Source of the DNA: Mesostigma viride
Taxonomy: Eukaryota; Streptophyta; Mesostigmatophyceae; Mesostigmatales; Mesostigmataceae
DNA: 64,000 bases
Direction of reading: 5' to 3'
NCBI GenBank assembly: GCA_009746045.1
Contig: RPFO01000050.1
Coordinates: 2,415,868 to 2,479,867 of the forward strand
The notes beneath the pieces are model-generated. The model had not been told where the DNA came from, ran no database searches, and was given only the letters and a program-made list of their open reading frames with translations. How positions within the stretch are numbered: position 1 is the first letter of the stretch; every line of letters starts with the position of its first letter. A program made the position numbers and the translations under genes. Positions 8,544 to 17,437 of the stretch are shown in pieces.

Positions 8544-8978
8544 ATGACAGCCATGACGCTTGGTATTATTTCCCTCAACTGCCCCGTGTCAACTCAACAC
8601 CCGCAAGCCGGCATGTACCGCCCCCCCATGACCCGTGCGCACTACTGCGAGGTGGACGCGGACATTGACAACCAAAATGTCATGGCCCTGCATTCTTTTA
8701 GATTTAAAGTCCCTCAGGGCTCGATCCCAACCGACGACGACTTGCGCGCCGTTAACATGCTCTTTGCAATTCTCAAGGGCAAGTACCCGCGCGACCACAT
8801 CACCATTGTCAGCTTCGAAGACCACTCCACCCCCTTCGGCACCGTGTACATTGTGACATCTGACCAGTCCAACGGCCCAATGCCATACCAAGACTTCAAG
8901 AACCAGAGCACCGTGGTTGACCAGGAGTTGCGCAAGGGCGAGATGGTCAACGGAGGCGTGGTGTACGAGTACCCGTGA
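8544..8978 (+). CDS. Hypothetical protein, 144 aa
   Basis: No family is recognised. The protein is small and soluble with alternating hydrophobic segments suggesting a compact beta-rich fold, and has no membrane segment. It lies 40 bp downstream of the VLTF3-like gene in the same direction and converges on PCNA. AATAAA-type signals lie between the two stops (about 9043). Confidence 0.65.
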   Translation: MTAMTLGIISLNCPVSTQHPQAGMYRPPMTRAHYCEVDADIDNQNVMALHSFRFKVPQGSIPTDDDLRAVNMLFAILKGKYPRDHITIVSFEDHSTPFGTVYIVTSDQSNGPMPYQDFKNQSTVVDQELRKGEMVNGGVVYEYP

Positions 8979-9053
8979 AGAGGTGCTTTGAATTTTCAAC
9001 ACAGACAAAAAAGCCGATTGTTTATTAATATGAACATTTACAAATAAAAAATC

Positions 9054-9845
9054 TTAATCGCCCATGTAAACGTCATCCGTCGAGGCGTCAATTTTGGGTG
9101 CCAATGCAAACATAAGCACCCCCAAATCTCCCACCTTGTACTTTACAATGATGGGGTAGTCGTGACTTAAAAACAGCTGAACGCTATTGCACAGCCCGGC
9201 AGACTTGGAAAACGTGCACAGGTAGCGCAGAGAGTAGACCTCGTTGATGATCTCTTTCTCGTCCTTCACGTCCACCTCCATCTCTGGAAACTCCTCGCCG
9301 ATTTCCAAATGGCAGTCGCCGATGTCTCCAGAGCAGGACATCGTGATATGCCTGCCCTCGCACTTTACGTTTACCGTGTCCGCCACCACTGACAGGTCGC
9401 GGCATATCTTTTGAAACTCGGAGCTGACCATTGTGATTGCCACAGAATACTCCTTCTCGGGGATCTCGAGAGAGTTCTCATCAATGTCCAGCAGCTTCAT
9501 GGAGTAGGACCACTTTGTATTTTTCACCTTGTTGACGATGTTGATTTCCATCACCTCCTGCTTGTTAGCGTCAAGTCGCAGCTCTAGCTCGTCATTACTC
9601 GACACGTTCTTAAGAAGCTTGTACAGGTTCAGCAAACTTACGCCAACCGTAAAGTTCTGCGAGCAAGAGTATTCTTCGATCTTGTCCGCTTGCAGGTTCA
9701 CATGAAACAGTGCGCAATGACACCCGTCCATGGCGGTGATGTGTACGCCATTTGTGTCAAAGCGGACGTTCACATCGTTGGTCAGCTCTTTGAGAGCCTC
9801 AACCAAGAGCTTGATGGAAGAGCCTTGCACGGTCCTGAACTCCAT
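9054..9845 (-). CDS. pcna: PCNA-like sliding clamp
   Basis: The 263 aa are the usual length of eukaryotic and NCLDV PCNA. The N-terminus MEFRTVQGSSIKLLVEALKE, the GVHITAMDGCHCALFHVNL block and the interdomain region (residues about 118-135) match the two-domain clamp fold. The C-terminal region contains YPIIVKYKVGDLGVLMFALAP, a PCNA signature. It would encircle DNA and tether the viral polymerase and repair enzymes. The frame is open upstream to 9938, but the ATG at 9845 matches the family N-terminus. Confidence 0.93.
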   Translation of the reverse strand: MEFRTVQGSSIKLLVEALKELTNDVNVRFDTNGVHITAMDGCHCALFHVNLQADKIEEYSCSQNFTVGVSLLNLYKLLKNVSSNDELELRLDANKQEVMEINIVNKVKNTKWSYSMKLLDIDENSLEIPEKEYSVAITMVSSEFQKICRDLSVVADTVNVKCEGRHITMSCSGDIGDCHLEIGEEFPEMEVDVKDEKEIINEVYSLRYLCTFSKSAGLCNSVQLFLSHDYPIIVKYKVGDLGVLMFALAPKIDASTDDVYMGD

Positions 9846-9934
9846 TAAGTTACCTTTGCGAGTGTTTTTGCTTGATTGTAAGCGCGGACGCGTCCAACCT
9901 TTGGACTGCGGTCCCGGCACGGGACAAAGTGATG

Positions 9935-10221
9935 TCACGGTGCGGTCGTAGGCTGCGTGTCTGCTTCGTACACCATGCTGCCGAGGTACGTGTAGTTTAT
10001 AAAGTTCGGGTCGGTGTCTTCCAAGATTGGGTCATCTCCGTTCTTTTGGAGAACAAACATGGTCGTGACCCACTGGTTGTTGTGTTTTGTCTGCGTGATG
10101 TACAGTCTAAAGTTACCTATGTCCAACGGTTAGTGGAGGCCAAGGTATCGCCTGTAGCAGTGAACCGGATGCGGTTGTTGATGTTTACGTAATCGGCTGT
10201 CAGGCGGCTGACGGTGGACAT
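9935..10221 (-). CDS. Small hypothetical protein with an apparent single-base frameshift
   Basis: An ATG at 10221 (MSTVSRLTADYVNINN) opens a frame that stops at about 10117, where a second frame takes over without an ATG and runs to 9935. The overlap lies at CCGTTGGACATAG; one extra T there would give a continuous protein of about 95 aa with coherent composition. It may be a sequencing error, a real inactivation or ribosomal frameshifting. No family is recognised. It lies immediately upstream of PCNA on the same strand. Confidence 0.55.
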
Positions 10222-10314
10222 GGTGCTGATTATAACAACAGGAAAAAGATTGCAAATGACCGCGGCCAGAAATGAGTTTTTTTTATATAAATTAGACATA
10301 TAAACGTTCTAAAA

Positions 10315-10671
10315 ATGCAAAAGTGTCGCAAGGAGAAGGCCACTAAGGTCAATTCTGACAAGGCGCTGCTGGATGTGCTGCTGTCGGGAATGAAACAGGG
10401 GTGGATGGCGTCACTGGACGAGGACGGCAACGTGGTGTTTGCGGTGCCAGAAGAAGATGACGACGATGATTCGGTCGATGAACGCTCGTGCAGTGAGCAA
10501 CATTTCGTGGGAGGGGAAGAATGCTTTATGGAAGACAATGAAGCAGCTCATATGATCCACTCTATCATGAACTCTTGGGCAACGAGTCCCAAAAACGGGA
10601 TGGAAAAGGTCATCAAGGTCGGGAACAAAACTCTGCGACTCTCGGTGTCATTGCGGGAAGAGACTTCTTAA
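10315..10671 (+). CDS. Acidic hypothetical protein, 118 aa
   Basis: The ATG at 10315 follows an AT-rich TATATAAATTAGACATATAA stretch. The protein has a Lys-rich N-terminus, a central run of Glu/Asp (residues about 43-60) and a basic C-terminus. No domain is recognised. The AATAAA at 10694 may serve as its 3' signal. Confidence 0.65.
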   Translation: MQKCRKEKATKVNSDKALLDVLLSGMKQGWMASLDEDGNVVFAVPEEDDDDDSVDERSCSEQHFVGGEECFMEDNEAAHMIHSIMNSWATSPKNGMEKVIKVGNKTLRLSVSLREETS

Positions 10672-10750
10672 TGATCTGTTTTTATAAATGAAGCAATAAA
10701 ACGCGTTCGACCATTCTATTTAAAATTTGTTTGCAAATAGAAAGCGACCT

Positions 10751-11212
10751 ATGGCAGAGGAACTTTTGTCAAATCTGATGACCAAGATTGCCACCGACGC
10801 GGTCCCACCACCGCCTCCACTCCCGGCGCTGAACGCAAACAGTCCGTGGAACGCTAAACAGTATATTGTAATGGAAGGCGACACGTGGGGATCGATTGCC
10901 GCGTCCGTTGGAGTCGTGCCTGTAGAAGTTATCAAACTCAATCCTCACATACACCCAGATCTGCTCACCCCGGGTGATGTTGTCATTCTGCCCAAAACAA
11001 TGACATCCGAAGTATTGGCTAGGAACATTCTAAATCCACCACAGAGAATGCCGCGTGGGACAGGCGTTGTGCAACCCACCCCAGAAATGCTGGCCAAAGC
11101 GCGAAATGCACCCCAGTTGTCTCCAAGCATGTTTGTGGCAGACGCGCGCCCAAGCCCGCTCGCGCAGACGCACTGCCCGCACAAGCGCAGAGTGTGGGCA
11201 CAGATCTCGTGA
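10751..11212 (+). CDS. LysM-domain protein
   Basis: The protein is 153 aa from the ATG at 10751. After a Pro-rich linker (residues about 18-25) comes one LysM repeat (about 37-82) with YIVMEGDTWGSIAASVGV and LTPGDVVILP. LysM domains bind N-acetylglucosamine polymers, so a role in wall binding or virion attachment is plausible but inferred. The C-terminal 20 residues are probably frame-shifted: in the next frame the sequence stays open from about 11140 to a TAA at 11293-11295 and encodes a well-formed helical tail (VSTIISWENLPPEEAFLL). It is tail-to-tail with the first MCP. Confidence 0.75.
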   Translation: MAEELLSNLMTKIATDAVPPPPPLPALNANSPWNAKQYIVMEGDTWGSIAASVGVVPVEVIKLNPHIHPDLLTPGDVVILPKTMTSEVLARNILNPPQRMPRGTGVVQPTPEMLAKARNAPQLSPSMFVADARPSPLAQTHCPHKRRVWAQIS

Positions 11213-11284
11213 GCACAATCATTAGCTGGGAAAACCTTCCACCAGAAGAAGCATTTTTGTTGGCAGAGAGCGTGGCATCGAGTC

Positions 11285-12922
11285 TCACGTCATAAAAACC
11301 TTTCTACCGTGACCGTGGTTCACCTCGAACATGTTCATCGTTCGAGCGTAGATGTGGATGTGGCCATCCGACATCACCGCCCCCTCCTTAAGCGAAGGAA
11401 TCTGTTTAAACCAGAGTTTAAGCGTCGCCCTTTCGATTTTGCTCAGATTGATGCTACCGTTTGGATCGCGGGACTCAGGATCAAAGCAGAAAGGCATCAC
11501 AAACAAATTCTGGTTGAAGTTGTTTGTGGGGCCGTTGGAGTGAAACTCGTAAGGGAGGTAGAACCCAAACCAGAGAGGGTCTCGAGGGGGTGACCACAGG
11601 TCTTTCCCGTTAATGGAGAACGTCGCAGTATCGAAAAGGGTGTCATCAATTTGCGCCCATTCGACAGGGTTGCCGGGGACAAAATACCCCTTGTTGCTCC
11701 ACCGCAAGTCCCTCTTTCCTACTGTGGGTCGGTTGGACTCAAAGTTCCAAAATTTTACGTTGTCCACGTTGTCCCCGTCCCCCTTGATAGCGCGATAATC
11801 GGCCCTGTAAAAGAAAATCACTTCCTTGCACGGCCCTGAAAACTTGTCAAGGGAGATCTCTTTGTAAAGTTTGTCTGTGGTCTTAATCGGCACTGACAAG
11901 TGTTGCGTTTCTGAAATAAGCCAAGAGTTACGCGTTTTAAGAAACTGTTCCCTCTCAAACGAGTCCAGAAAAACGTATCGAGTGACCAAGCCCATGCGTT
12001 TAAGATCTCCTCCAATGTCCAAGTCTTTGAGCAAACGGTTACTGGGATCGCGCAAAAGGTTTCCAGACCCAACCGGGCTCTCGTAGAACAAGGGAACGTC
12101 CTTCCTTATCCACCTCTCGGGATCAATTGTTGGCGGTGTGTTAAACGCTGCCTTCTCGTGGTATTTCAGATAAGAAGACAGCAGAGGCATGGGGGCAAGC
12201 TTTACGCGCACCTCCATCTCGTGGTACTGCAGCGCACCGATGGGGATTGCGTGGCCTTGACTCTCGTCAAAGAAAAACTGAAGAGGGACGTATATGTGCT
12301 GGTCGTGCTGTGTGCCAATGTTGAAAGCGCCTCCGTTGTCATCAGGAGTGTTAAGGACTACGCTGTTTGTCTGGTTGTGGATCAGCGAGTCCCAAATGTA
12401 CATGAAATCGCCCGTGGTGCTGTCAATCAGTTGGTTGCCCACCCACAGCTCCACCTTCTCGGGCAGCACGTACCCCATTGATCGCATCCACGACTCGTTA
12501 AACCGATCGTGGGTCACACCCGCATACCCCAATGTGGCGCTGCGAGGCACCTTGCGGGCATCTAGAGCGACAGTGATCTCGGCGCTTTCGTTGGAGCTTG
12601 TGCCACTGTACTGCATTGTGTCGGGGTCTACAAACTGAAGATTCCTCACCTCGTGCTCCATTGTCCCGTAGTTCAACTTGGCAACATGAAAGTACAGGTA
12701 CATCTTAGTAATAAGATCTCCAATTCTGGGAATAACAAACCGCACTTCGGTGCCGTAGTCCGCCCTGTTTACAGGGTTGAGTTGGACATCGCTCCAACTG
12801 TAGTTGGTGTGTCGGCTGTACACATGTTTAAAATAAGTCTTCTCTGGCAAAGCGGTCAAGTACTCGTCAAATGTCCCCTTAGAATGCAGCCAGGTGATTG
12901 GCGCGCTCAGGTCTTGAGACAT
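11285..12922 (-). CDS. Major capsid protein, divergent paralogue 1
   Basis: This 545-aa double-jelly-roll MCP begins MSQDLSAPITWLHSKGTFDE and contains FKHVYSRHTNYSW and the IPRIGDLITKMYLYF motif of the first jelly roll. ALQYHEMEVRVKL closes it. The second jelly roll includes YVFLDSFEREQFL, FFYRADYRAIKG, and a C-terminal SINLSKIERATLKL block. The frame is open to 12967, but the ATG at 12922 matches the other three MCPs. The C-terminus lacks the GMGG ending of the other paralogues, so it may be a minor or specialised capsomer. It is divergent from MCP 2. Confidence 0.9.
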   Translation of the reverse strand: MSQDLSAPITWLHSKGTFDEYLTALPEKTYFKHVYSRHTNYSWSDVQLNPVNRADYGTEVRFVIPRIGDLITKMYLYFHVAKLNYGTMEHEVRNLQFVDPDTMQYSGTSSNESAEITVALDARKVPRSATLGYAGVTHDRFNESWMRSMGYVLPEKVELWVGNQLIDSTTGDFMYIWDSLIHNQTNSVVLNTPDDNGGAFNIGTQHDQHIYVPLQFFFDESQGHAIPIGALQYHEMEVRVKLAPMPLLSSYLKYHEKAAFNTPPTIDPERWIRKDVPLFYESPVGSGNLLRDPSNRLLKDLDIGGDLKRMGLVTRYVFLDSFEREQFLKTRNSWLISETQHLSVPIKTTDKLYKEISLDKFSGPCKEVIFFYRADYRAIKGDGDNVDNVKFWNFESNRPTVGKRDLRWSNKGYFVPGNPVEWAQIDDTLFDTATFSINGKDLWSPPRDPLWFGFYLPYEFHSNGPTNNFNQNLFVMPFCFDPESRDPNGSINLSKIERATLKLWFKQIPSLKEGAVMSDGHIHIYARTMNMFEVNHGHGRKVFMT

Positions 12923-13016
12923 TGCCAAGTATAATACATCACGTGCGATAATTTGTGTGTGTCCCAAACCGCGTTAGGAGTGATTTTTTTTCTCCGCACA
13001 CACTATAGACCACAAC

Positions 13017-14636
13017 ATGGCATCCGCGATTATGCAGCTCCATGCGCGAGGCTCGCAGGACATTGCAACCATTGTGAACCCAGAGGTTACCTTTTGGAAG
13101 ACCGTGTACCCGAGGCACACTAACTTTGCGTGGGATGACACCATTATCACACAGAGCACAGGGACGGCAGACTACGGTCAGCTGGTCGAGTTCAAGCTCC
13201 CGAGGTCGGGTGACCTTGTCACTAAGTGCACGCTGTTTGTGGAGATGGGAAAGGTGACAGAGAATGCCTTGTGGAAGGGCGAGTTCTCGCCGTTCATCAA
13301 GGACTTTGGGCGCGCTCTGATCGATTACGTGGAGTTGACTATTGGTGGATATCAGATTGAGAGGATCACCGGCGACATGCTGCATATTCTGGACCTAATC
13401 TCTCGGCCAGACTACCAGAGCCACGTGGAAAACATGCCGACCCATCACGGCGGGTCAATCAAGTTCAATGCCGATGGCACCGTGGACGAGCAGTACGACA
13501 ACTCCGGCAAGCAGTTCCTCTACATCCCCTTGGAGTTTAGTTTCACGCGTGACCCCGGTCTAGCACTGCCTATGATCTCTCTACAGTATCACGAAGTGCG
13601 CGTGAAGGTCAAGTTCAGCTCGGCCGACAAGATCTTTACCAACTTTAGTCTCACAACCCCCGCTACCACCACTACGTGGAATAGTAAGTTTCAGAGTTCA
13701 GACAATGATGGGCTGCGCCAGCTTATCCGCTCGCTGTACCTGCGTGGCATCTATGGAAACGAGATGTCCCAGTACAACATGGAATTTGGGGACCTGTCGC
13801 TTGTAAATTACGTGATCGACAACGCGGTCTATACTAATAAGATCACAGACCTCGATATTACCAACGACTACGACATCCAGTTCAAGATAGCTGGCGTGCC
13901 GTATGTGGCGGGGACGCTATTCACGATCCCTCACGCACTTGTGCCTGATGCGGAGAAGTACACCGCTGCCTCAACACCTTCTACCACGATCGCCAACCAA
14001 AAGACCGTGTGGGTCGCGTCACCTCCACAAATGTCCGTGCGCCTAATGTGCAGGTACATCTACCTAGACGACTTTGAACGCAGGCAGTTTGCGGTTAACA
14101 CCCACGAGTACCTTATGACCGAGTACCAACACCATCAACATTTTGTCACGGCAGGCGTGGACCAGGTGTCGATCGACCTCAAGTTTAACCACCCTACCAA
14201 AGAACTCATCTTCTTCTTTCGTCCAGATGAGTGGTGGACTGATGATGACTTGAAGAGTCACTACACTGGATACTGGTCATTTGCCAACCCCAACTCTGCG
14301 TTTGGAGACGGCCACCTATTCTCAACCGCAAACCTTGTGCTAAACTCACAGAATGTGTACGGAGATGGGCGCGACCCGGTTTACTTCTCTTCTCTCCTGC
14401 CGTCCCATTTCCACAACCGCGCGTGGAAGGATCATCGCCTGTATATCATTCCGTTCTCCCTGCAACCAGACGCATGGAAGCCCACAGGATCCATCAACTT
14501 ATCGAGACTGGATGACGTCAAGCTGGTGCTGAAAAGGACCGGCCCTTTACCACCTGGCTGCATCCACGTGTATGCAAGGAATTTCAACGTCATTAAGATC
14601 CAGAACGGTATGGGAGGAAAGCGGTACGCCTCTTAA
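13017..14636 (+). CDS. Major capsid protein, paralogue 2
   Basis: This 539-aa MCP has the N-terminal LHARGSQDIATIVNPEVTFW block, YPRHTNFAWDD, the LPRSGDLVTK motif, ISLQYHEVRVKVKF, YIYLDDFERRQFA and PTGSINLSRLDDVKL. It ends in the conserved GMGGKRYAS. The length is normal for phycodna/mimi-like MCPs. A CACACTATAGACC element lies 8-15 nt upstream of the ATG and may be the late promoter. It would form the trimeric pseudo-hexagonal capsomers. Confidence 0.93.
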   Translation: MASAIMQLHARGSQDIATIVNPEVTFWKTVYPRHTNFAWDDTIITQSTGTADYGQLVEFKLPRSGDLVTKCTLFVEMGKVTENALWKGEFSPFIKDFGRALIDYVELTIGGYQIERITGDMLHILDLISRPDYQSHVENMPTHHGGSIKFNADGTVDEQYDNSGKQFLYIPLEFSFTRDPGLALPMISLQYHEVRVKVKFSSADKIFTNFSLTTPATTTTWNSKFQSSDNDGLRQLIRSLYLRGIYGNEMSQYNMEFGDLSLVNYVIDNAVYTNKITDLDITNDYDIQFKIAGVPYVAGTLFTIPHALVPDAEKYTAASTPSTTIANQKTVWVASPPQMSVRLMCRYIYLDDFERRQFAVNTHEYLMTEYQHHQHFVTAGVDQVSIDLKFNHPTKELIFFFRPDEWWTDDDLKSHYTGYWSFANPNSAFGDGHLFSTANLVLNSQNVYGDGRDPVYFSSLLPSHFHNRAWKDHRLYIIPFSLQPDAWKPTGSINLSRLDDVKLVLKRTGPLPPGCIHVYARNFNVIKIQNGMGGKRYAS

Positions 14637-14677
14637 ACTGCTATAATCTCATAAACAACTGACGCGCAAGGACAAAC

Positions 14678-15475
14678 ATGGACGCCCGTCCTACAGGCAG
14701 GACACTGCCACTATTCCGCGTTGTTCACGAAGACGACAAGTACCAATACTATGAAATGGAAAATGCACCTCTCCCCGGCAAAGTGAGAGTCATGAAAGAA
14801 ACGCGGTTTGTTAATGGACAAGACTTTTGCGATGTTATGTCCATGGGCAAGAGGAGGATCAAGACATTTACCAAGACAAAAGCGTTTGAGGACTTACTGG
14901 ACGCAATGAAGGTCCATCTGGGGAAGGAGATGTTGATGGAACGAGTGCAAGGAGGCACCCCGTCCATGCAGGGGACGTGGTTGCACACCTCTCTCATCTG
15001 GCACGTGGCCGCGTGGATAAGTCCGGTGTTTGCTGTTGCTGCCATGGATTGGGCGGACGTGTTTTACAACACGCCGGCGTGTCCGAAGGGGTGCATGGAG
15101 ACACTCACAAAGAGAATCGTCGAGGATGTCGCCAAACAGCCGTTGCAGCGCTCGGAGGCAGACGTAAGAGACAGCATCGCCCTGCGTGTAGAGGGACACG
15201 TGGAGGTCAAAGTGGGAAACACGCACATGAGGGCGGACATTGTCAGCTACAAGTGCAATATGATTCTTGAAGTAAAAGAAGTCGGAAGATGGACAGACGC
15301 GGTTGGGCAGCTGCTGGTGTATGGCCATCACTTCCCAGGGCTGACAAAGGTTATTGTAGTTTTTGACAAATACGGAAAAGACATCACGGATGAACAACTC
15401 GATGAGATCGAATTTCACGTGCAAGGCCTGGACATGATGGTCTGCAGCGAACTGTATTTCAAAAAGTACTACTGA
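14678..15475 (+). CDS. KilA-N domain fused to PD-(D/E)XK-like nuclease domain
   Basis: The protein is 265 aa. The N-terminal half ends with the KilA-N landmark GTWLHTSLIWHVAAWISPVF (residues 99-118), which corresponds to the GTWVHP...A.WLSPEFA core that binds DNA. The C-terminal half has a restriction-like arrangement: RADIV (Asp187), ILEVKEV (Glu198, Lys200) and a following Gln211 in AVGQLLVYG, then alternating beta strands. Domain calls are by motif. Such a protein could be a sequence-directed nuclease or a selfish or superinfection-exclusion factor; the role is inferred. It lies 41 bp after MCP 2. Confidence 0.7.
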   Translation: MDARPTGRTLPLFRVVHEDDKYQYYEMENAPLPGKVRVMKETRFVNGQDFCDVMSMGKRRIKTFTKTKAFEDLLDAMKVHLGKEMLMERVQGGTPSMQGTWLHTSLIWHVAAWISPVFAVAAMDWADVFYNTPACPKGCMETLTKRIVEDVAKQPLQRSEADVRDSIALRVEGHVEVKVGNTHMRADIVSYKCNMILEVKEVGRWTDAVGQLLVYGHHFPGLTKVIVVFDKYGKDITDEQLDEIEFHVQGLDMMVCSELYFKKYY

Positions 15476-15493
15476 CAAAACGAGAATTTTAAG

Positions 15494-15500
15494 TAATAAA
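15494..15500 (+). terminator. AATAAA polyadenylation-like signal
   Basis: TAATAAAAC lies about 20 nt past the stop of the KilA-N/nuclease gene. Similar signals follow many genes here, for example at about 9043 and 44630. Confidence 0.4.
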
Positions 15501-15534
15501 ACTTTCTTTGTGTACATTAACGATTCCTTATATC

Positions 15535-17400
15535 ATGGTGGCATTTACGCAGATAGCGGGGATGAGAGGATTGCACATGCACGTGACACGGGCGGGGTCA
15601 AGCGACTTGCAGCGAGTTATCCCCGTTGTGACAATGCCAGATGTTAGCGTCTTGTACAAAGTTCCGGCTTCAAATGCTTTAGCCCCAAATCTTTTTTGCA
15701 GGTTAGTGATGAAGGTGTGGAGTCCAATCTTGCCACAGGGCTTCTTTGCCACTAAATACTACATTGACGGAAAAGAGTTCGGTTATGTCGTCATGACCCC
15801 CGTGTCAGGAGACGGATTCCACCTCACGCTCGGTTTTGTGTATGATACTGTGCTCAAAGATCAAGCAAACGGATTTGACATGTTAAAAAAAACACGCGAC
15901 CAGGTTTTGACATTTACGATACCGGAAAACGTTTACGTAATTGATGGTGAACCTGTAAACACGCCCACCGAATTTAAAATCACATTCTCGCCTTTGACCG
16001 ATGACACTCCAGAACTAACACCCGTCGTGGCGCGTGCGGTGCTGGACTGTTACAAGAGCGGAGTGCTGGTCAATTCTTTTCAACTTGTTCGTGACCCGTA
16101 TTACGCGGTGTTTGATCCAATTGAAGTTACCGATCTCGTGGGCTGTGACTTTTCCTCTCTGGTAATTAACATTCCATATGATCAAGCAACCCCCCAAGCG
16201 TTTTACCCTGTTTCGTACAAGGTAGACGGCCAGGAGTTTGGGTACGTAAACGTATACAGTGCTCCAAATGGCGACTTCACGGTGTCACTAGGCTCGTTGT
16301 ATCGATCAGTTAAAGAGCAGGGTCGTGACATGCTTTTAAAGACGTCTCAGTTTGTCACGTTCACCCTGCCTTCTTATTCTTTACCCATCAATGGCCAGCT
16401 TGTATCCACGCAACCCGTTGATGTTCGTCTACATCTTGTCAATACGCTTCTGGACGCAGAGGAAAAAACAAGCACCCACATTAACAGCATAGAAGGGCTG
16501 ACGGAAGTCTCACTTGAGGTGTTTGAAGATGGCGTGATTCGGAACTCGCAACTTATAACCGCACCGCCACAGTTTCGAACATCTTACGTGTACGTCGACC
16601 AGATTACTCCATCACAAGGTACCAACACTTTAGAGACCTTTGTGCGCTTCAAAACAACCGCAAGTGTCACCATACCGGAAGCTACAATTGCAGTACCATA
16701 CAAAATAGGCAACACTGTCTTTGGGACTGCACACATTTCCACAGACGCTAACGGCTTGTCGGTGAATTTTCACGATTTGTACACTGATGTGCTGAACCGT
16801 CCAGTCACGGGATACAATATGAAAACAAACCCCTATCAGCGTGTGTCATTTACCATCCCGTCAAACAAAATTCTGCTGTCCGGATCTGTACTTAGCACCC
16901 CCGTGTCAATGAGTTTGTACTTCGTTGGCGCGTTCCCATCGCCAAACAGTTTCATTACTGTTCTACCGTCAGTGACCGCGTTGCAGTTGGAGGTCAGATT
17001 AAACGCAAACACAAGGTCCATTGACCTGGTGTCGGCGCCATTGTTTAAATTGTCAACAATCTATCTTGACCAAGTGGTACCATCCCCTGACGCGCAACTG
17101 TCTTTGAAAGTAATGACGAATGCTGTCATATCCATCCCAGCTGGACCGCTACAAGTACCGTTTGAGATAGACAACGACCAGTTTGGTACGGCAACGCTTG
17201 ATACCACGTCGGGCGGCGTTATCATCGGTTTTGGGTCTTTATACAATAAAGTTTTGTCTGCACCAGTCAAAGGGTACGACATGTTTACCAAGCCGTTTCA
17301 GACGTTAGCACTCACTGTGCCAGCGGGGGGGTTGGAAGCAGACGGAAAGGTAGTAAAAGATAAAATCGTGTTTGAACTTGTGCTGTGTGCATCTGTGTAG
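15535..17400 (+). CDS. Beta-repeat virion/fibre-like protein, 621 aa
   Basis: The protein is built of four modules of about 150 residues. Each contains a pattern of the type VPYKI...FGTA/FGYV, then a loop DLYxxVL or SLYxxV, then GxDMxxKxxQxVxFTIPxxxxxxxG. No signal peptide or membrane segment is seen. Its position between MCP genes and its beta-rich modular build point to a capsid-associated or fibre protein; this is inference. The same GxDM...TIPP pattern occurs in the next gene, so the two are paralogous in part. The start is the ATG at 15535. Confidence 0.75.
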   Translation: MVAFTQIAGMRGLHMHVTRAGSSDLQRVIPVVTMPDVSVLYKVPASNALAPNLFCRLVMKVWSPILPQGFFATKYYIDGKEFGYVVMTPVSGDGFHLTLGFVYDTVLKDQANGFDMLKKTRDQVLTFTIPENVYVIDGEPVNTPTEFKITFSPLTDDTPELTPVVARAVLDCYKSGVLVNSFQLVRDPYYAVFDPIEVTDLVGCDFSSLVINIPYDQATPQAFYPVSYKVDGQEFGYVNVYSAPNGDFTVSLGSLYRSVKEQGRDMLLKTSQFVTFTLPSYSLPINGQLVSTQPVDVRLHLVNTLLDAEEKTSTHINSIEGLTEVSLEVFEDGVIRNSQLITAPPQFRTSYVYVDQITPSQGTNTLETFVRFKTTASVTIPEATIAVPYKIGNTVFGTAHISTDANGLSVNFHDLYTDVLNRPVTGYNMKTNPYQRVSFTIPSNKILLSGSVLSTPVSMSLYFVGAFPSPNSFITVLPSVTALQLEVRLNANTRSIDLVSAPLFKLSTIYLDQVVPSPDAQLSLKVMTNAVISIPAGPLQVPFEIDNDQFGTATLDTTSGGVIIGFGSLYNKVLSAPVKGYDMFTKPFQTLALTVPAGGLEADGKVVKDKIVFELVLCASV

Positions 17401-17437
17401 AGCATTTCAAAAAATCTCTGACATTAATTAAGTAATC

